From NCBI GenBank assembly GCA_021018995.1, contig CM037598.1:50111185-50175184 (forward strand): 64,000 nt of DNA. The letters run 5' to 3'. Under the pieces are notes generated by a model that ran no database searches, was not told the DNA's origin, and was given only the letters and a program-made list of their open reading frames with translations. Source of the DNA: Chloranthus sessilifolius. Taxonomy: Eukaryota; Streptophyta; Magnoliopsida; Chloranthales; Chloranthaceae. The position numbers and the translations under genes were made by a program. Below are positions 1 to 10,669 of this stretch, piece by piece (the first letter of the stretch is position 1; each line of letters opens with the position of its first letter).

Positions 1-785
1 GGCGTGTATGTATTGACTACCGGAAGCTTAACTCCATGGCACACAAGGATCATTTTCCATTACCCTTCATTGACCAAATCTTGGAAAAACTTACAAGTCA
101 AGAATATTTCTGCTTTCTAGATAGATATTTAGGGTTCAATCAAGTACCGGTGTATTCAAAGGACTAGGAAAAGACCACCTTCACATGTCCTTTTGGAACG
201 TTTGCTTACCGACGCATGCCCTTTGGGATGTGCAATACACCAGCAACCTTCCAAAGATGCATGATGGCTATCTTTTCTTATATGATAGGTAGGTTTCTAG
301 AAGTATTTATGATGATTTTTTGGTATTTGGCCGAACCTTCGATTCCTACCTTGATCACTTGGCCCTTGTTCTAGAAAGATTTGAAGAAACCAACCTAGTG
401 TTGAGCTAGGAGAAGAGCTACTTTATGGTTCAAGAAGGCATTATTTTAGGACATATCGTCTCCAAAAGAGGAATAGAAGTTGACAGGGCTAAAATTGATG
501 TAATAGCTAATCTACCTCCACCTACCTCGGTGAGACAGATTCGATCTTTCCTTGGCCATGCCGGCTTCTACCGCGTCTTTATTAAAGATTTTTCAAAAAT
601 CTCGAGACCCTTATGCCACCTATTAGTTAATGATGTACTCTTCAATTTTGATGATGCCTGTCTTGACACGTTCAATAAGCTCAAAGGCCTTCTCTCATCC
701 GCACCAATCATATAATCCCCTGATTATTCCCTACCTTTTGAAATAATGTGCGATGCATCCAACTATGCAATAGGCGCCGTCTTAG
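1..785 (+). pseudogene. Element A reverse transcriptase, start of RNase H
   Basis: This is the reverse transcriptase of a Ty3/gypsy pol. Conserved blocks are visible: DYRKLNSM near the start, HFPLPFIDQIL, the FTCPFGTFAYRRMPFG block and the FLGHAGFYR block. It reads into the first strand of RNase H (CDAS) before insertion B cuts it. It is dead. In-frame TAG codons replace Gln near 163 and Trp near 409. One base is lost inside the catalytic MDD box near 310, so the reading becomes MMI. Another TAA lies near 714. The open stretch 425-715 is only the best-preserved part. The 5' half of the gene is outside the window. Confidence 0.9.
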
Positions 786-790
786 GACAG
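786..790. repeat. Target-site duplication of element B (left copy)
   Basis: GACAG lies directly before the TGTTAG start of B, and AACAG (30699-30703) directly after its CCAACA end. The single difference fits an old insertion. Removing B with one copy restores an open RNase H reading frame in element A. Confidence 0.85.
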
Positions 791-1494
791 TGTTAGTCAC
801 TGATTTATATCACTTTTTACCCCTTAAACCTGACTTTTGCTAGGACTTAGAGTGATTAAATAACTAATTTTAATTGTGTTTTATAGCTAGCAATAAATTA
901 CAGTTGTATTACAGAGATCCATCTAAAAGTGCCATGATGGTGTATACTTTTATGGAGCTGATGAGTTCATTTTGAAATTGTCATGATGGTGTATACTTTT
1001 GAAGGCAATCTAGCTTATTCTGGGACCTTTGGAGGCTTGCTAAGAGAGAGAGAGGTGAAAAATGAAGGTTAATGGAGTGGTGCTACAATGCTCTGTCGAG
1101 AAAACTGCACTATATAGCAAGCTAGCATGCATTGCTGAAACAAAGGCCATAAGCACTTTACACTTGAGTAAAGCTCAAAAAATTATGCCACCTGTGCACT
1201 GGAGCAGGTCTCATTGGCAAGAGTATACCCTTCAGCAGCTGCACCCAAGAAGGCATGCATTGCTTCAAGCAGCCCAACATGCAGTTCAACATAAACAGAG
1301 TGCAGCAGCGATATATTCAAGCACATAAGCCAAATAGGACCTTCTACAAGAGAGGCTTCAATTTTCAGCAACTGCAAATTATGCACTTAATCAACTTCAG
1401 CAGCTGTAGCTGTATAGGTGTCAATAGTTGTGGAGCTCGAGCAGATGGTCACAATCAACCACCAAGTCAACCATTCAAGTGATTTAATGGTTGA

Positions 1495-1881
1495 GAAGTG
1501 AACCTCACGAATGAATGCTTGATCCATTCGATAGGTGTTGAAGCTCAGTAGTGAACCATTCGAGCAGTCCAGCTCTCAACCTCTCGAAGTGAACCTGCAT
1601 TCAACCTGTCGAGAGCTTCAATGCACAAACTTGTCGAATGGTCCTTCATTCCAAAAGCCAACCTATCGAATGGAGGGAGCAGGCTTTAGAACCTGTCGAC
1701 TTGGAGTTTCATCCTCTCGAATGAGCCATTTACACCTTCTACCATCCTCGCGAATAGCAGCAAAACACCTTCGCAAGCATGCATTTTCAGCACCCAACAG
1801 AGCCTCGCAAGCTGCTGGTTCTGAAGCCCCATAAATGTTCATCCTCACAAGCTACCCTGTGGTGCATACAATCCATCCTCG
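1495..1881 (+). promoter_or_regulatory. Element B LTR motif array, part 1
   Basis: Short CpG-bearing words recur here: CCTGTCGA, CCTATCGAATGG, CCTCTCGAA, then CATCCTCGCGAA, CTTCGCAAG and CCTCGCAAG. The array continues after insertion C at 28465-28990. It sits upstream of the LTR TATA box at 29171, as in the other elements. Function is inferred from position and repetition only. Confidence 0.5.
1877..1881. repeat. Target-site duplication of element C (left copy)
   Basis: CCTCG at 1877-1881 and CCTCA at 28465-28469 flank element C. The one difference (G to A at a CpG) is what methylation-driven deamination would produce. Confidence 0.85.
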
Positions 1882-3458
1882 TGTTGTCCGGCTATTGGTG
1901 ATGTTTATTGTTTGTTTGGTGGAAATAAATTTAAAGACTAAGTAAAAAAAAAGAATGGATTCAGCACAACCAAAGTAATCTTAGACATGTAAGATACAGG
2001 GCCTATGGTAGCAAGTTTTGATAAGTAAGAGTTTATCCCACAGAGAAATTGATCTAGAACCCAAAATGGGCTATAATAGTAGGCCTCCAAATCTGGCTAC
2101 AAATCTGACAATCCTAAAGAAAGGGAGCTGGGTGTCACGACTACACTAAATTAATCCTAACAACAGAAAATTAAAATGTAGCCCTATCTTAAAGAAAGGG
2201 TTAAGAAGAAGATGGTGATGATGTGTTCCAAAATAAAATATAAAAATTGGTGAGAAGTAAGCAGGTTAAGTTCAGAGTTAAAGCAGTAATGTAACTCAGA
2301 TTTAGTCTGTCTCTGTAGTGTTCCTTGCTGAGACGCTATCAAAAGCCTCAACAAGGTAGAAGTGTCCAACTTAACCCATGCCATTTGGGGTGCTCTTAAA
2401 GATATAGGCTGTCCACTCAAATTTTCACAGCCTATCGTATAGAGTCTATCAAATCCCATTGACCAAGCCAGAAGTTGCCATTCTCATCCAAAGGAGTGGA
2501 TTGATCATTTCCCCAATCACTAGACCAGACTAGGCCATGAATACTATTACAGTACTATGTAATGCCAGTGCTACAAGCTCCCCAGATCTGCACACAGATC
2601 TGACTGGCATCCATAAGTATTCCAACCCATAGAATCCTAAGTGCTTTGCCAAGGCCAACGGCTCACTGGTGCCCACAAAAAGGACCATATAACAGGTTGA
2701 ATAAGGCTCTAAATCCAGCTGGTCATTGCTACAAAAGACCTGTAATGACTCGGCCTCAAGCTTCACCTACTACAGAGATATCAGATCTAACATCTGATAT
2801 CGGTTAGGTAAAACTGAGGGGAGCCAGTTCTTGTACAAACCTCCTCACAAGGCTCTAGAAGCTCATCTGTAGGGGAGAAGAATCTTTCTCAAACATGTGG
2901 CTGGATACCACCTTAGGGCTATATCTGTCAACTCAAATGGTCATAGGGTATCCCATTGGTTTGTCCATACCACAGAGGTCTGAGAAAGAGCATAAAAACT
3001 GCTGCAACTACCATGGTCCACAGGCCTCCGAGCTCCCCAGATCTTACTACAGATCCAGCATTGTTTTCCATGGGGCTATCAAACCAAGGGAAATCAAATG
3101 GTAAATAATAGATCTACTGGAAACTAAATGGGCTCGTCCCAAATGCATGGATCCTATAGACATCAAAAGAAACTATAAGATTTTTATATTCAATAACAGG
3201 GAAACTTATAATGAATTGCCTCCAGGCTGCAGCCTGTACACAACTGCTCATCAAAAATCCTAATGTATACAAAACCTATTACAAACTGAAATAAACTAAA
3301 CCTAACTACTTACAGGAGGATTATCCAGCAAGTGTTGGGCTAAGAGAGAAGAAAAATGGGAAAAAGAGGTGATCAAACCCTAACCCTAGCCTGCTGGAGC
3401 TCTCAGTCGACAGAGGATGCAAAGAAGGGTCGATCCTAAAACTAAACTCTAAGTGTAG

Positions 3459-3466
3459 CTTATATA
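3459..3466 (-). promoter_or_regulatory. TATA box of element C 3' LTR
   Basis: The minus strand reads TATATAAG about 190 bp downstream of the array. The same box is in the partner LTR at 27382-27389. Confidence 0.6.
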
Positions 3467-3649
3467 CTCTATCCATATGGCCTTAGCTCTGAAGAGATTA
3501 ACCCTAATTTTTTTAGCAAACGTGACACTGTTACAACCCTTGAATGCCTTGAGATATGTGTCTTGAAATCTATGCCTCGAGAAGTGTGCCCTAGCCTTGG
3601 GAAATTCCCAAAAGGTCCTTGAGTTAAAACTGAGAAGTGGGGAGCCCGT

Positions 3650-4201
3650 GCATCGCGGGGCTGGCATATGCATTCATTCATTCGCGCAGTTGCAGAGCCT
3701 TCGCGGAGTAGCTTTTGGTTGGTGGGAAGTGGTCACTCATGCAGTGAATCTTCAATTAATCACACAGTTCCTTTGTGCTGCAATTCTATCACGGAGATGA
3801 TCTGGAGTGCCTAGACTTCTCGCGTAGTAGAGCTTCAGAAGCTCTCTCTCATTGGGAACTCGTGCAGGTATGCTCTTGCACTCACATAGTAATTGGTAAA
3901 GCTTCAGAGTGTGCGAGATCTACGCGAGGAGAATTTTGGGTGTCTCTCTCTTCCAGGGCCACGCACAAACTCCGCGAGGTGGAATTTTGTTCACTACACA
4001 CATGGACTCGCTATGTTCTTCGCGCGACTGCTTTAAGGCTTGATCTCCACGAGAGCTTCGCGACCACAAATTCTGAGGATTTTAATCCGCGAGATCTTCA
4101 CGATATCTTTACAGCTCTCCTCTTGACAGCGTGTCCTTTCTACGCGAGAGCATCTTCCACTGCATCCTTTGCTTCGTGAGGGAGCTTCTCAACTCTGCGA
4201 G
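3650..4201 (-). promoter_or_regulatory. Element C LTR motif array (TCGCGNAG type)
   Basis: About 15 related CpG-rich words are scattered over 550 bp, for example TTCGCGCAGTTG, TTCGCGGAGTAG, CTCGCGTAGTAG, TCCGCGAGGT and TACGCGAGAG (plus-strand spelling). The same words recur in the partner LTR (27600-28130) and inside C at 9071-9375. Degenerate copies such as TCGTG and TCACG look like CpG decay. Interpreted as repeated protein-binding sites; this is not proven. Confidence 0.6.
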
Positions 4202-4535
4202 ATCTGTCTTTCTATGCTCTGATGCATTGCACTTGCTATTGTTACAGTTTTTCCATTCTCAGCCAACTTCATCCATCTGCTAGGCTTTTGGTCAATGATG
4301 ACCAATAAATGAGTCACCATGGTGAGCACTACCAGGGTTCTATTAGGCTTTGGCTCAGCTATCATCTTTACATGTCTTCTTCCTCTTCTTTGGGCCAAGA
4401 TGGATGGATTTTATATTAAGCTACACAGATTATTGCTAACTATAAAACACACTTAACAAATGATTATTAGTCTGCTTCAAGGTCTATCAAAGGCTAGGTT
4501 AAGAGGTGAAAAGTGATACTTTTCAGTGAATAACA

Positions 4536-4549
4536 CACCCCCAAACCTA
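4536..4549 (-). promoter_or_regulatory. Polypurine tract of element C
   Basis: The minus strand reads TTAGGTTTGGGGGTG directly before the 3' LTR start. This is the expected site for plus-strand priming, and the same tract is in D (22200-22214) and F (49531-49545). Confidence 0.8.
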
Positions 4550-4618
4550 ATCTTTGCTAGTCCCTGAGCAAAGGAAAATTTAGAACAACTATTCTAAGAA
4601 TTTAAATGCCACATTCAT

Positions 4619-4732
4619 AGGGAGCACAGATACATTTAGCATATGTACCAAGCCTTTTAAACCCTTAGGTGATCCCTAGTGGAGGAGTGAAGTCTCCTGA
4701 GGGTTTTCAGTGAAGATACCCACAAACTTCTC
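4619..4732 (-). ncRNA. Conserved 3' structured block (element C copy)
   Basis: A block of about 110 bp upstream of the polypurine tract is nearly identical in C, D (22030-22143) and F (49602-49716), and its first half is in A (35171-35227). It can form the hairpin AGGAG-loop-CTCCT, enclosed by AAACCC pairing with GGGTTT. No ORF runs through it. It is probably an RNA element in the transcript 3' end; role unknown. Confidence 0.55.
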
Positions 4733-6200
4733 AATAAAATAGTTAACAGAAGTGTAAAATTATCAAGTTAACTGTCAAGAAACAAAGCATTACTTCACCT
4801 TTGATTCAACCAAAGAAAATATATGAGGAATTTGAACATATGATTATGCACAGACATTTACTCATCACAGCTTCTACATAGATGCACATCATTTCCAATT
4901 AGCTCACAGCAGGGGAAAACATCACATGTAGGTCAGTACTGAGTTCATCATTAATTCAAAAATTAGGTTATAGGTCATGCCCAATACATTAAAGATCAGA
5001 CCCAATGCATACCAGGGCATACTTCTCACAAGGAACTTTGAGGGTTTCCATTTTCTCTCAAGCCCAAGAGCAATTACAAACCCCAAATGGGTCTGTAAGC
5101 ATGAGCATAGGCATAGCATCTAAGTTCTGGCATCATTGGCTAATCCATACTATAGATTGGACAGCTCTTTGCTCTGCATGACAACTCATTCAATTTTGGA
5201 TCACAGGGACTTTTAACTGGGTTGTAATGTAGCTTATGGGATAGGTTATAAAGAATGGGTGGTTAAAAAGGGATTCAAAGTTGAGAAATCAGTAGTTGAA
5301 GGCGGTGATTCATGACTTCACCTTCTGTAAATCAACACCATTCATTTTCTTTAAAATTCTTCAGACTTGAAGTGGCCAGCTTCTCCTCTTATTTTTGATT
5401 TTTCAATAAACTTTTCCTCTTTACTCCTCTCTTATTCCTCTTCATTATTATTTTTCTTTCTTTTGGATACATTTTTCTTTTTATTTTTGTTTTTTCTAAC
5501 TTGCCACCTGTCTCCTTAGCTGCTACACTGCTAAGTTTTAAGTACCCCTTCTCCATTCACCCAATGTTGACTATCTTATCCATATTCAGCTCCTTCTCCT
5601 TTACCTTTTGATTTCTCAGAGTGAGGGTAGGTTTGAATCAGGTCCATAGGTTCAGGTACAAGTACTCAGGTGTATTTTGAAGAAAATTAGAAATTAAGGC
5701 TCAAAAAGTATGTGCACAAGGGCAGTTAATTGTGGTTTGGTCTATTTAAGCTCAAACTGTCCAAGAGAAGGCCTTGATCCTTTCCTAAGTGTCATGAGTG
5801 TTGTTAGTTGTTTCAACTTGGAGGTACCTAACTTCTAATGAGGGAACAGACACAGCCAGTTCTTAGGGCTAGAAGAATTGCCTCAGTTACTTCGCAAAGA
5901 AAGGAAAATTTTTTGTAGGCCCAAATCTCACTAGTTATGGTCTTCCATTGAGCTCTTAGGCATTTTCTTACCTTTTTATCTCTTTAATGATTCACTAAGT
6001 ACTGATACAAGTGAGTTTTCTTGGTGTTCACATCATGGAAATACTAAAATTTAAAAGCTTGTGATGCCTCAAGGTCTGCAAAATATTTTTTAAATTTCTC
6101 AAAAAAAATAACTTATGATTCTTAAGTGAACATGGATCCATTTCTATCTTACTCACTTGATTCTGCTACACTTAGGTTAACTGCTTCTTTGGCAGAGCCT
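4733..6200 (-). other. Element C 3' non-coding tail
   Basis: No credible coding region. The stretch contains sequence shared with the tails of D and F, for instance words around the plus-strand equivalent of AAGCCACATTACAACCC (near 5230) and a segment giving GCTCTTGAGC-like text. A pyrimidine-rich run lies at 5395-5520. The conservation suggests a functional 3' untranslated region between the two polypurine tracts. Confidence 0.5.
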
Positions 6201-6220
6201 GCCACACCCCCAAACCTAAG
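6201..6220 (-). promoter_or_regulatory. Internal polypurine-like tract of element C
   Basis: The minus strand carries TTAGGTTTGGGGGTGTG, the same word as the terminal tract, placed just after the extra ORF. It is preceded by CAGTGAGGACACT, which is also found before the internal tract of F. Confidence 0.6.
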
Positions 6221-6499
6221 AGGAATAGTGTCCTCACTGATTCAATGGTGGATGTGAATGTGCAGCAAGCTTAAGACATAGACATTAATAGACCAGAAAC
6301 TACAAGAGAGAAAAACACATAACAAACAATATAAAAACAAACACACAGAAATAAAGAAAGACAGATTGGAAACTAAACAAAATAAAACAAAGAGCAATGT
6401 TATTATAACAACTACAGTATGTACAAAGTAGGTGGAAGTAAACTACAAAAAAAAATGACACACTACTTCCTACCTAAATACATGTGCAAAAATTATTAG

Positions 6500-8678
6500 C
6501 CATCTGAGTCTGTGGCTAAATATCTGCTGGTTCATCTTTAATTTTGACTCCTTTCCCTTTCTCAGACTCCCCAACAGTGGGTGGAGGTATTCTCCCAGCT
6601 GCTAGAGTTAATTGCCTTTCCAGGATTTCAGCTTTTTTTTCGCCAATTCAGCTCCGGATATAAGGAGCTCCCTGACCTCCTTTGAAGCAGTCAACCTCTT
6701 TTCTAATCCATTAGCTCTCAGCTTTTCTATTGTAGCAGCCATTTTCTCTTATTCAGTATTCAGCTTCTCTTGGGAAGCTATCCTCTCTTGAGCTTTATAT
6801 AAACGCAACAGTTGTTTCCACCCTTTTGCGATGTTCTTGAGTTGCATCTCGTTATCCAATTTTATGCAATGGATCCTTTCTTCATAGGGTATCATGATTA
6901 ATGTTCTGATAGTAGTCATCCCTCGAATGACATCCTTTTTTATATAAGGATTAGATTTTATTGCATGAAGGAGGGTGGAGTAGGGGGGGTTGGAAAAAGA
7001 AAAGGCAAGAATCAAAGGCTGGTCCTCACTTGAAGAAGGGCCAGCTAGGAATGAAAAAGGAGTGGGTTGGGAAATTACAAATTAAAGCTCAGGTTAGGGT
7101 TCCAGGTCTGGTTTTGTTTGGATTGACTTGGAAGAAGTGGGTATTAGGTCGTCCACATTTTTTGTAGCATCGGAGGTGGCTACAATAGGGGGAATATTTG
7201 GGTCAGTTGGTGGTAGCCAAAGTTGATTGGATGGCTTGGAGGTAGGTTTCTAGGTAGGCCTGGTTTTGGAGAGTGGAGGTTAGGGATTGAATGTATGTCT
7301 CAATGGAGGCTTGGTTTTGGGTGTTAGCCAGTATTTGGGACTGTAGGGAGAGTAAGAGGTGTAGGATTTGGAATAAGAGGTCAGGTATGGTAGTGGCTGT
7401 GGTTGGGTAGGGGGAACAGGTTAGGGTAGTGGGCTGTGATGTTTGGGTTGAAGGTGGAGTTGAAATGGAGGTAGAGGTAATGGTTGGGGAGGTGATTGTT
7501 GTGCTGGCTGGCATAAGTGAGGTGGAGGTTGCTGTAGCATCAGCAGTAGCAGCTGCAACAACAGCAGTTACTTCATGAATGGTGGGGGATACTTCTCTCA
7601 ATAACTCCTCCCTCTTCTTCTTCTTCTTCTCCATCATGGTGCCACTGATTTCCCATTGTTTCTTCCCACTCTGTTTGGGGTTCAGTGCCACAGTCTCCTC
7701 CTCCATTTTAAATGGGTACTTCCCCCACTTCAGCAATGCAGTAATCAATCTACAATAAGGAAGGGCATGAGGTTTCTTCATTATTTTCACCTTCTCGCAT
7801 AAATCTTTAATCCCCTCAAAAACTAACTTGGCTGCATCCAAGTAGTGGTTTCTGTGAAATGAGAAGAGGGCATCAGCTATGGGGTACCACCTCTCTTGCT
7901 CATGCCCAGAGCAATACACATTTTTCCGCAACATAGCATCTATTAGCCTAAGGTTGGGGTGTAAATCCCTCTTTCTGATTGAGTCACCTGAGGCAGTGAT
8001 CCCTCCAGTTAACTCCCTAGCTATCTCAGTAATGGTGGCAGTCAAAGGAGGACCCAAGCCCCACTCAAGGTTATACCTTGCTGGTATCCCCAACATTTTT
8101 ATAATGTCTGCTTGGGTGAATAGCATCTCGAAATCATCAATTAATACTAGCAGTGCTGGGTTCCCATCATCACCAATTTTTAACTTCATATTCTGATATA
8201 ATAATCTTACTAATCTTGGGAAAACCAACTGCATTGAGGCCCTCAACAAGGGAAGCAGAGATGCCTTTGTTAGATATTCAATGGAGGCAGAAGTCTCAGA
8301 TAGCTCCTCAAAATAGACTTTGTCGAAAATGGTTTCAGCCTCCAGCTGGATTGCGTGCACAAAGTCAGAAGGGACCCTGAGGCATTCAGTAGTCGCTTCC
8401 TCCTCAACCTCAGGGGCCACAACTTTACCCTTTTTTTATCTCTTCTTTGATATTTCAAGGCTCTTAGGCAGTGGGTGCTCTCGGCCCCTCTTCCTTGGGG
8501 TAGATTTCTTCTCTTCTTTTGGAATGGTGGGCTCAACAACAGGTGAGGGTACCTCAGAGGTCTCCAATGTGGAGGCCTCTGCATTCCTTACAGATTTTCT
8601 AGTGGCCACAGGGCTGCCACTGGAGGACGGGTTCAGCATCGCAGTGAGGGAATCTAAAAATTTTGAACCCGTGGCCAT
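6500..8678 (-). pseudogene. Element C extra ORF (conserved Athila 3' ORF)
   Basis: The ORF starts at ATG 8678. It runs in one frame to 7203 apart from one TAA near 8437, then continues in other frames to about 6500. Order: a Lys/Arg-rich start (residues about 40-80, nuclear-signal-like), a conserved core with FPRLVRLLYQNM, a DDFEMLF..LGIP stretch and KRDLHPNLRLIDAML, a Thr/Ser/Pro-rich region, a repeated NTQNQ segment, then SNPYIKKDVIRG and a charged coiled-coil-like tail. The same order is seen in D and F. No signal peptide or clear membrane segment is visible, which argues against an envelope protein. It lies downstream of a TATA box and array at 9051-9375. I do not know its function. Confidence 0.75.
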
Positions 8679-9050
8679 AGGTACTCAGATTATCAAAATT
8701 TGGGCTCACAACTCTGAGAAAATATACATCACACTGAATAAGCACAAAAGCTTCAAATTTTCCCCTTCTTCTCTTCTTTTAAATAAATTAAACACAGGGC
8801 AGAGAAAGAAATAGAGATCATACTAGTTGAGAGCTAAGGTTCCACCTGAAATTGTGCACAGTGGCTCAAATCCCTCCAAACCTTGCTCGAAGTTATCAGA
8901 AGTAGCTGGGGAACAATATGACAAGAGGAAAATGCCTGAGGTGGTGTGGATTACAAAGTAGAGAAGAAAGGAGAGGAAAGGGACGTCAGTTTTTATGCTG
9001 GAAAACTAGGGCAGATAGAGGAAATGAAGAAAATGAGGGGCTTCACTGAG
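8679..9050 (-). other. Leader between internal TATA and extra ORF of C
   Basis: About 370 bp separate the internal TATA box (9056-9051) from the ATG at 8678. No other ORF is supported here. By comparison with D and F it is the 5' leader of a separate transcript. Confidence 0.45.
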
Positions 9051-9056
9051 TTTATA
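9051..9056 (-). promoter_or_regulatory. Internal TATA box before element C extra ORF
   Basis: The minus strand reads TATAAA, 15 bp downstream of the last motif copy and about 370 bp before the ORF start. The equivalent is present in D, E and F. Confidence 0.55.
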
Positions 9057-9070
9057 AAGCAAATCCCACG

Positions 9071-9375
9071 GTTCGCGGAGTTGGCAATAGGAGCTCGCAG
9101 AGTAGAATTCTCGTGCAGTTTGGCATTTAAGTCCGCGAGACATTCTGTCGCGCTGAAGAACAAACTTCCACACATTGAAATTTGTGGAGCTGACTCAGTG
9201 GCTTTGGTGCACGAGGGCTATTACTTTTTAGACTTAATACCTCGCGTAGCAGTTGCACAGAACATTTTTACACTCAGATTGGGCTCGCGGAGCAGAAAGT
9301 AAATCTGTGAGGTACTTTTACAGCCATTACTCAAGTGTTTTAGCGCCCGAGCAAGCCATCTGCTATCTCGCGCAA
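9071..9375 (-). promoter_or_regulatory. Internal motif array of element C
   Basis: At least nine words match those of the C LTR: TTCGCGGAGTT, CTCGCAGAGTAG, CTCGTGCAGTT, TCCGCGAGA, CTCGCGTAGCAG, CTCGCGGAGCAG and CTCGCGCAAC (plus-strand spelling). The LTR has TTCGCGGAGTAG, CTCGCGTAGTAG and TCCGCGAGG. The array lies between gag and the extra ORF, at the site where pol is missing. Confidence 0.6.
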
Positions 9376-9712
9376 CACATTAAAGACTTCTAGAGGTACT
9401 TCATTTCAAGCATGAAAAATATAGACCCATTTTCAATCAATAGTTCATCAACAATGTTGAATCCCAAAAAGAGACTTTAAGCTCAACTTCATGCAAATTA
9501 AGATAAGGCTCCTCAACCATTTGCCAACAAACACATAACCGATTCAGATGACATATATGCACATGTATTCAATCACAAAATGTAAACACAGGCAAAGCAA
9601 CATAAGCAATCCAACAAACTCAAGAAAACACAATAGACAGAATTCTAATGAACCAAAATCAAACAGAATTTTTATACATATTATACACTTATTACCAACC
9701 TTTTGCTTACTA
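9376..9712 (-). other. Element C unassigned stretch where pol is absent
   Basis: I see no protein similarity to protease, RT, RNase H or integrase in either strand. It is AT-rich and probably marks the deletion junction that removed pol. Confidence 0.5.
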
Positions 9713-9806
9713 GGCACTAGCTTCCTCCTGAGTAGAGGATGCATCACCAAGCATATCCTGACCTTTCGGATTTGTCAGGGGCTGACTAGGCAATTTTCTT
9801 TCTTCC
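9713..9806 (-). pseudogene. Element C gag C-terminal fragment
   Basis: The minus strand reads EERKLPSQPLTNPKGQ followed by an acidic stretch. This matches the D gag segment EEGKLPSQPLNNPK near 13195-13240. It is the continuation of the gag at 24068-25498, cut off by insertion D. Confidence 0.75.
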
Positions 9807-9811
9807 CTCCT
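9807..9811. repeat. Target-site duplication of element D (left copy)
   Basis: CTCCT at 9807-9811 is repeated exactly at 24063-24067, directly outside the two ends of D. Confidence 0.93.
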
Positions 9812-10094
9812 TGTTGAGAACTGAAAAATACCATTTTTCACCGCTTAACCTGAGTCTTGATAGACCTTTGAGAGAACTAAATAAGTGTTTTAAGTACTTA
9901 TGTTTCAGCTAACAATAAAGATAGGCTTAACCATAAAAGCAACTTAAAAGTGCCAAAAAGATGACAATCCATGTCGATCCAAAGGAAGAAAGAGAAGAGA
10001 CAACCCCACTAGCTGTTAAAAGGTCCGAACTGAAGAGGCAAAGACCTGGTCTCAACCCAGAAAAGAAGTATGGAGCAATTCGAACAGAAAAATG

Positions 10095-10310
10095 CTTTTC
10101 GCAAAGAACCTGAATTGTTCGCAAAGAACCTAAACTCTGCGAAAAGAACTAAAACTCCAGGCTTAGCTTTCGAAGAGCACCTGAACTCTTCGAAGAGATG
10201 ATTGACCTTTTCGAAAAGAAGAAAACTCAATTCGAACGTAATATTGCGAAAAGAGCTTTAGGAGTTACAACACCTTGCGAAAAGTCTCCTAAGCTATGCG
10301 AAAAGGTATT
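10095..10310 (+). promoter_or_regulatory. Element D LTR motif array (CTTTTCGCAAAG type)
   Basis: About ten copies in both orientations: CTTTTCGCAAAG, GTTCGCAAAG, CTGCGAAAAG, CTTTCGAAGAG, CTTTTCGAAAAG, TTGCGAAAAG and ATGCGAAAAG. The core is close to a palindrome. The same core recurs at 17412-17705 before the extra ORF, and in the 3' LTR at 22510-22710. Confidence 0.65.
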
Positions 10311-10661
10311 CTGGAGATTCCCAGCTTTTGCAAGGGTAATTCAGTAATCTATTTCACGCGTCCCAATGCATTTAAAAACCTAGGGACATTCTAGAGGATT
10401 CTAAGCATGAAGCGAAGGCATATTCCACCCCACGTGAGCACCCAGAGATGAAATAACTTGGCGGAAACTTCTAGAAACTCTAACAGACTTTTAAAATGCA
10501 TAACAGAATTGATACTTTTGTCACCTGATTGGCTGAACCAGATCGATAATTTCTGATTGGCCAGAACAGATCTGGATCCTTGTGCTCGACTACCATTGGT
10601 CGATACAGATCTGAGCACTTCTGATTGGTTGATACACATCTGAGCTGGACTTAGGGAAAAC

Positions 10662-10669
10662 TATAAATA
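10662..10669 (+). promoter_or_regulatory. TATA box of element D 5' LTR
   Basis: TATAAATA lies about 350 bp downstream of the motif array. The partner is at 23063-23070. Confidence 0.7.

Larger units (their letters stand above)
1882..4535 (-). repeat. Element C 3' LTR
   Basis: Read on the minus strand it begins TGTTATTCAC and ends CCGGACAACA. It aligns along its whole length with 25784-28464. On the minus strand the order is motif array (4200-3650), TATA box (3466-3459), then the block shared by Athila LTR ends (about 2045-1986). Many differences from its partner fall at CpG positions. Confidence 0.9.

Noticed and set aside
3370-3392. Telomere-like AACCCTAACCCT text in element C LTRs (also near 27300)
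   Set aside because: Only two units, inside an LTR and present in both LTRs; not an interstitial telomere array.
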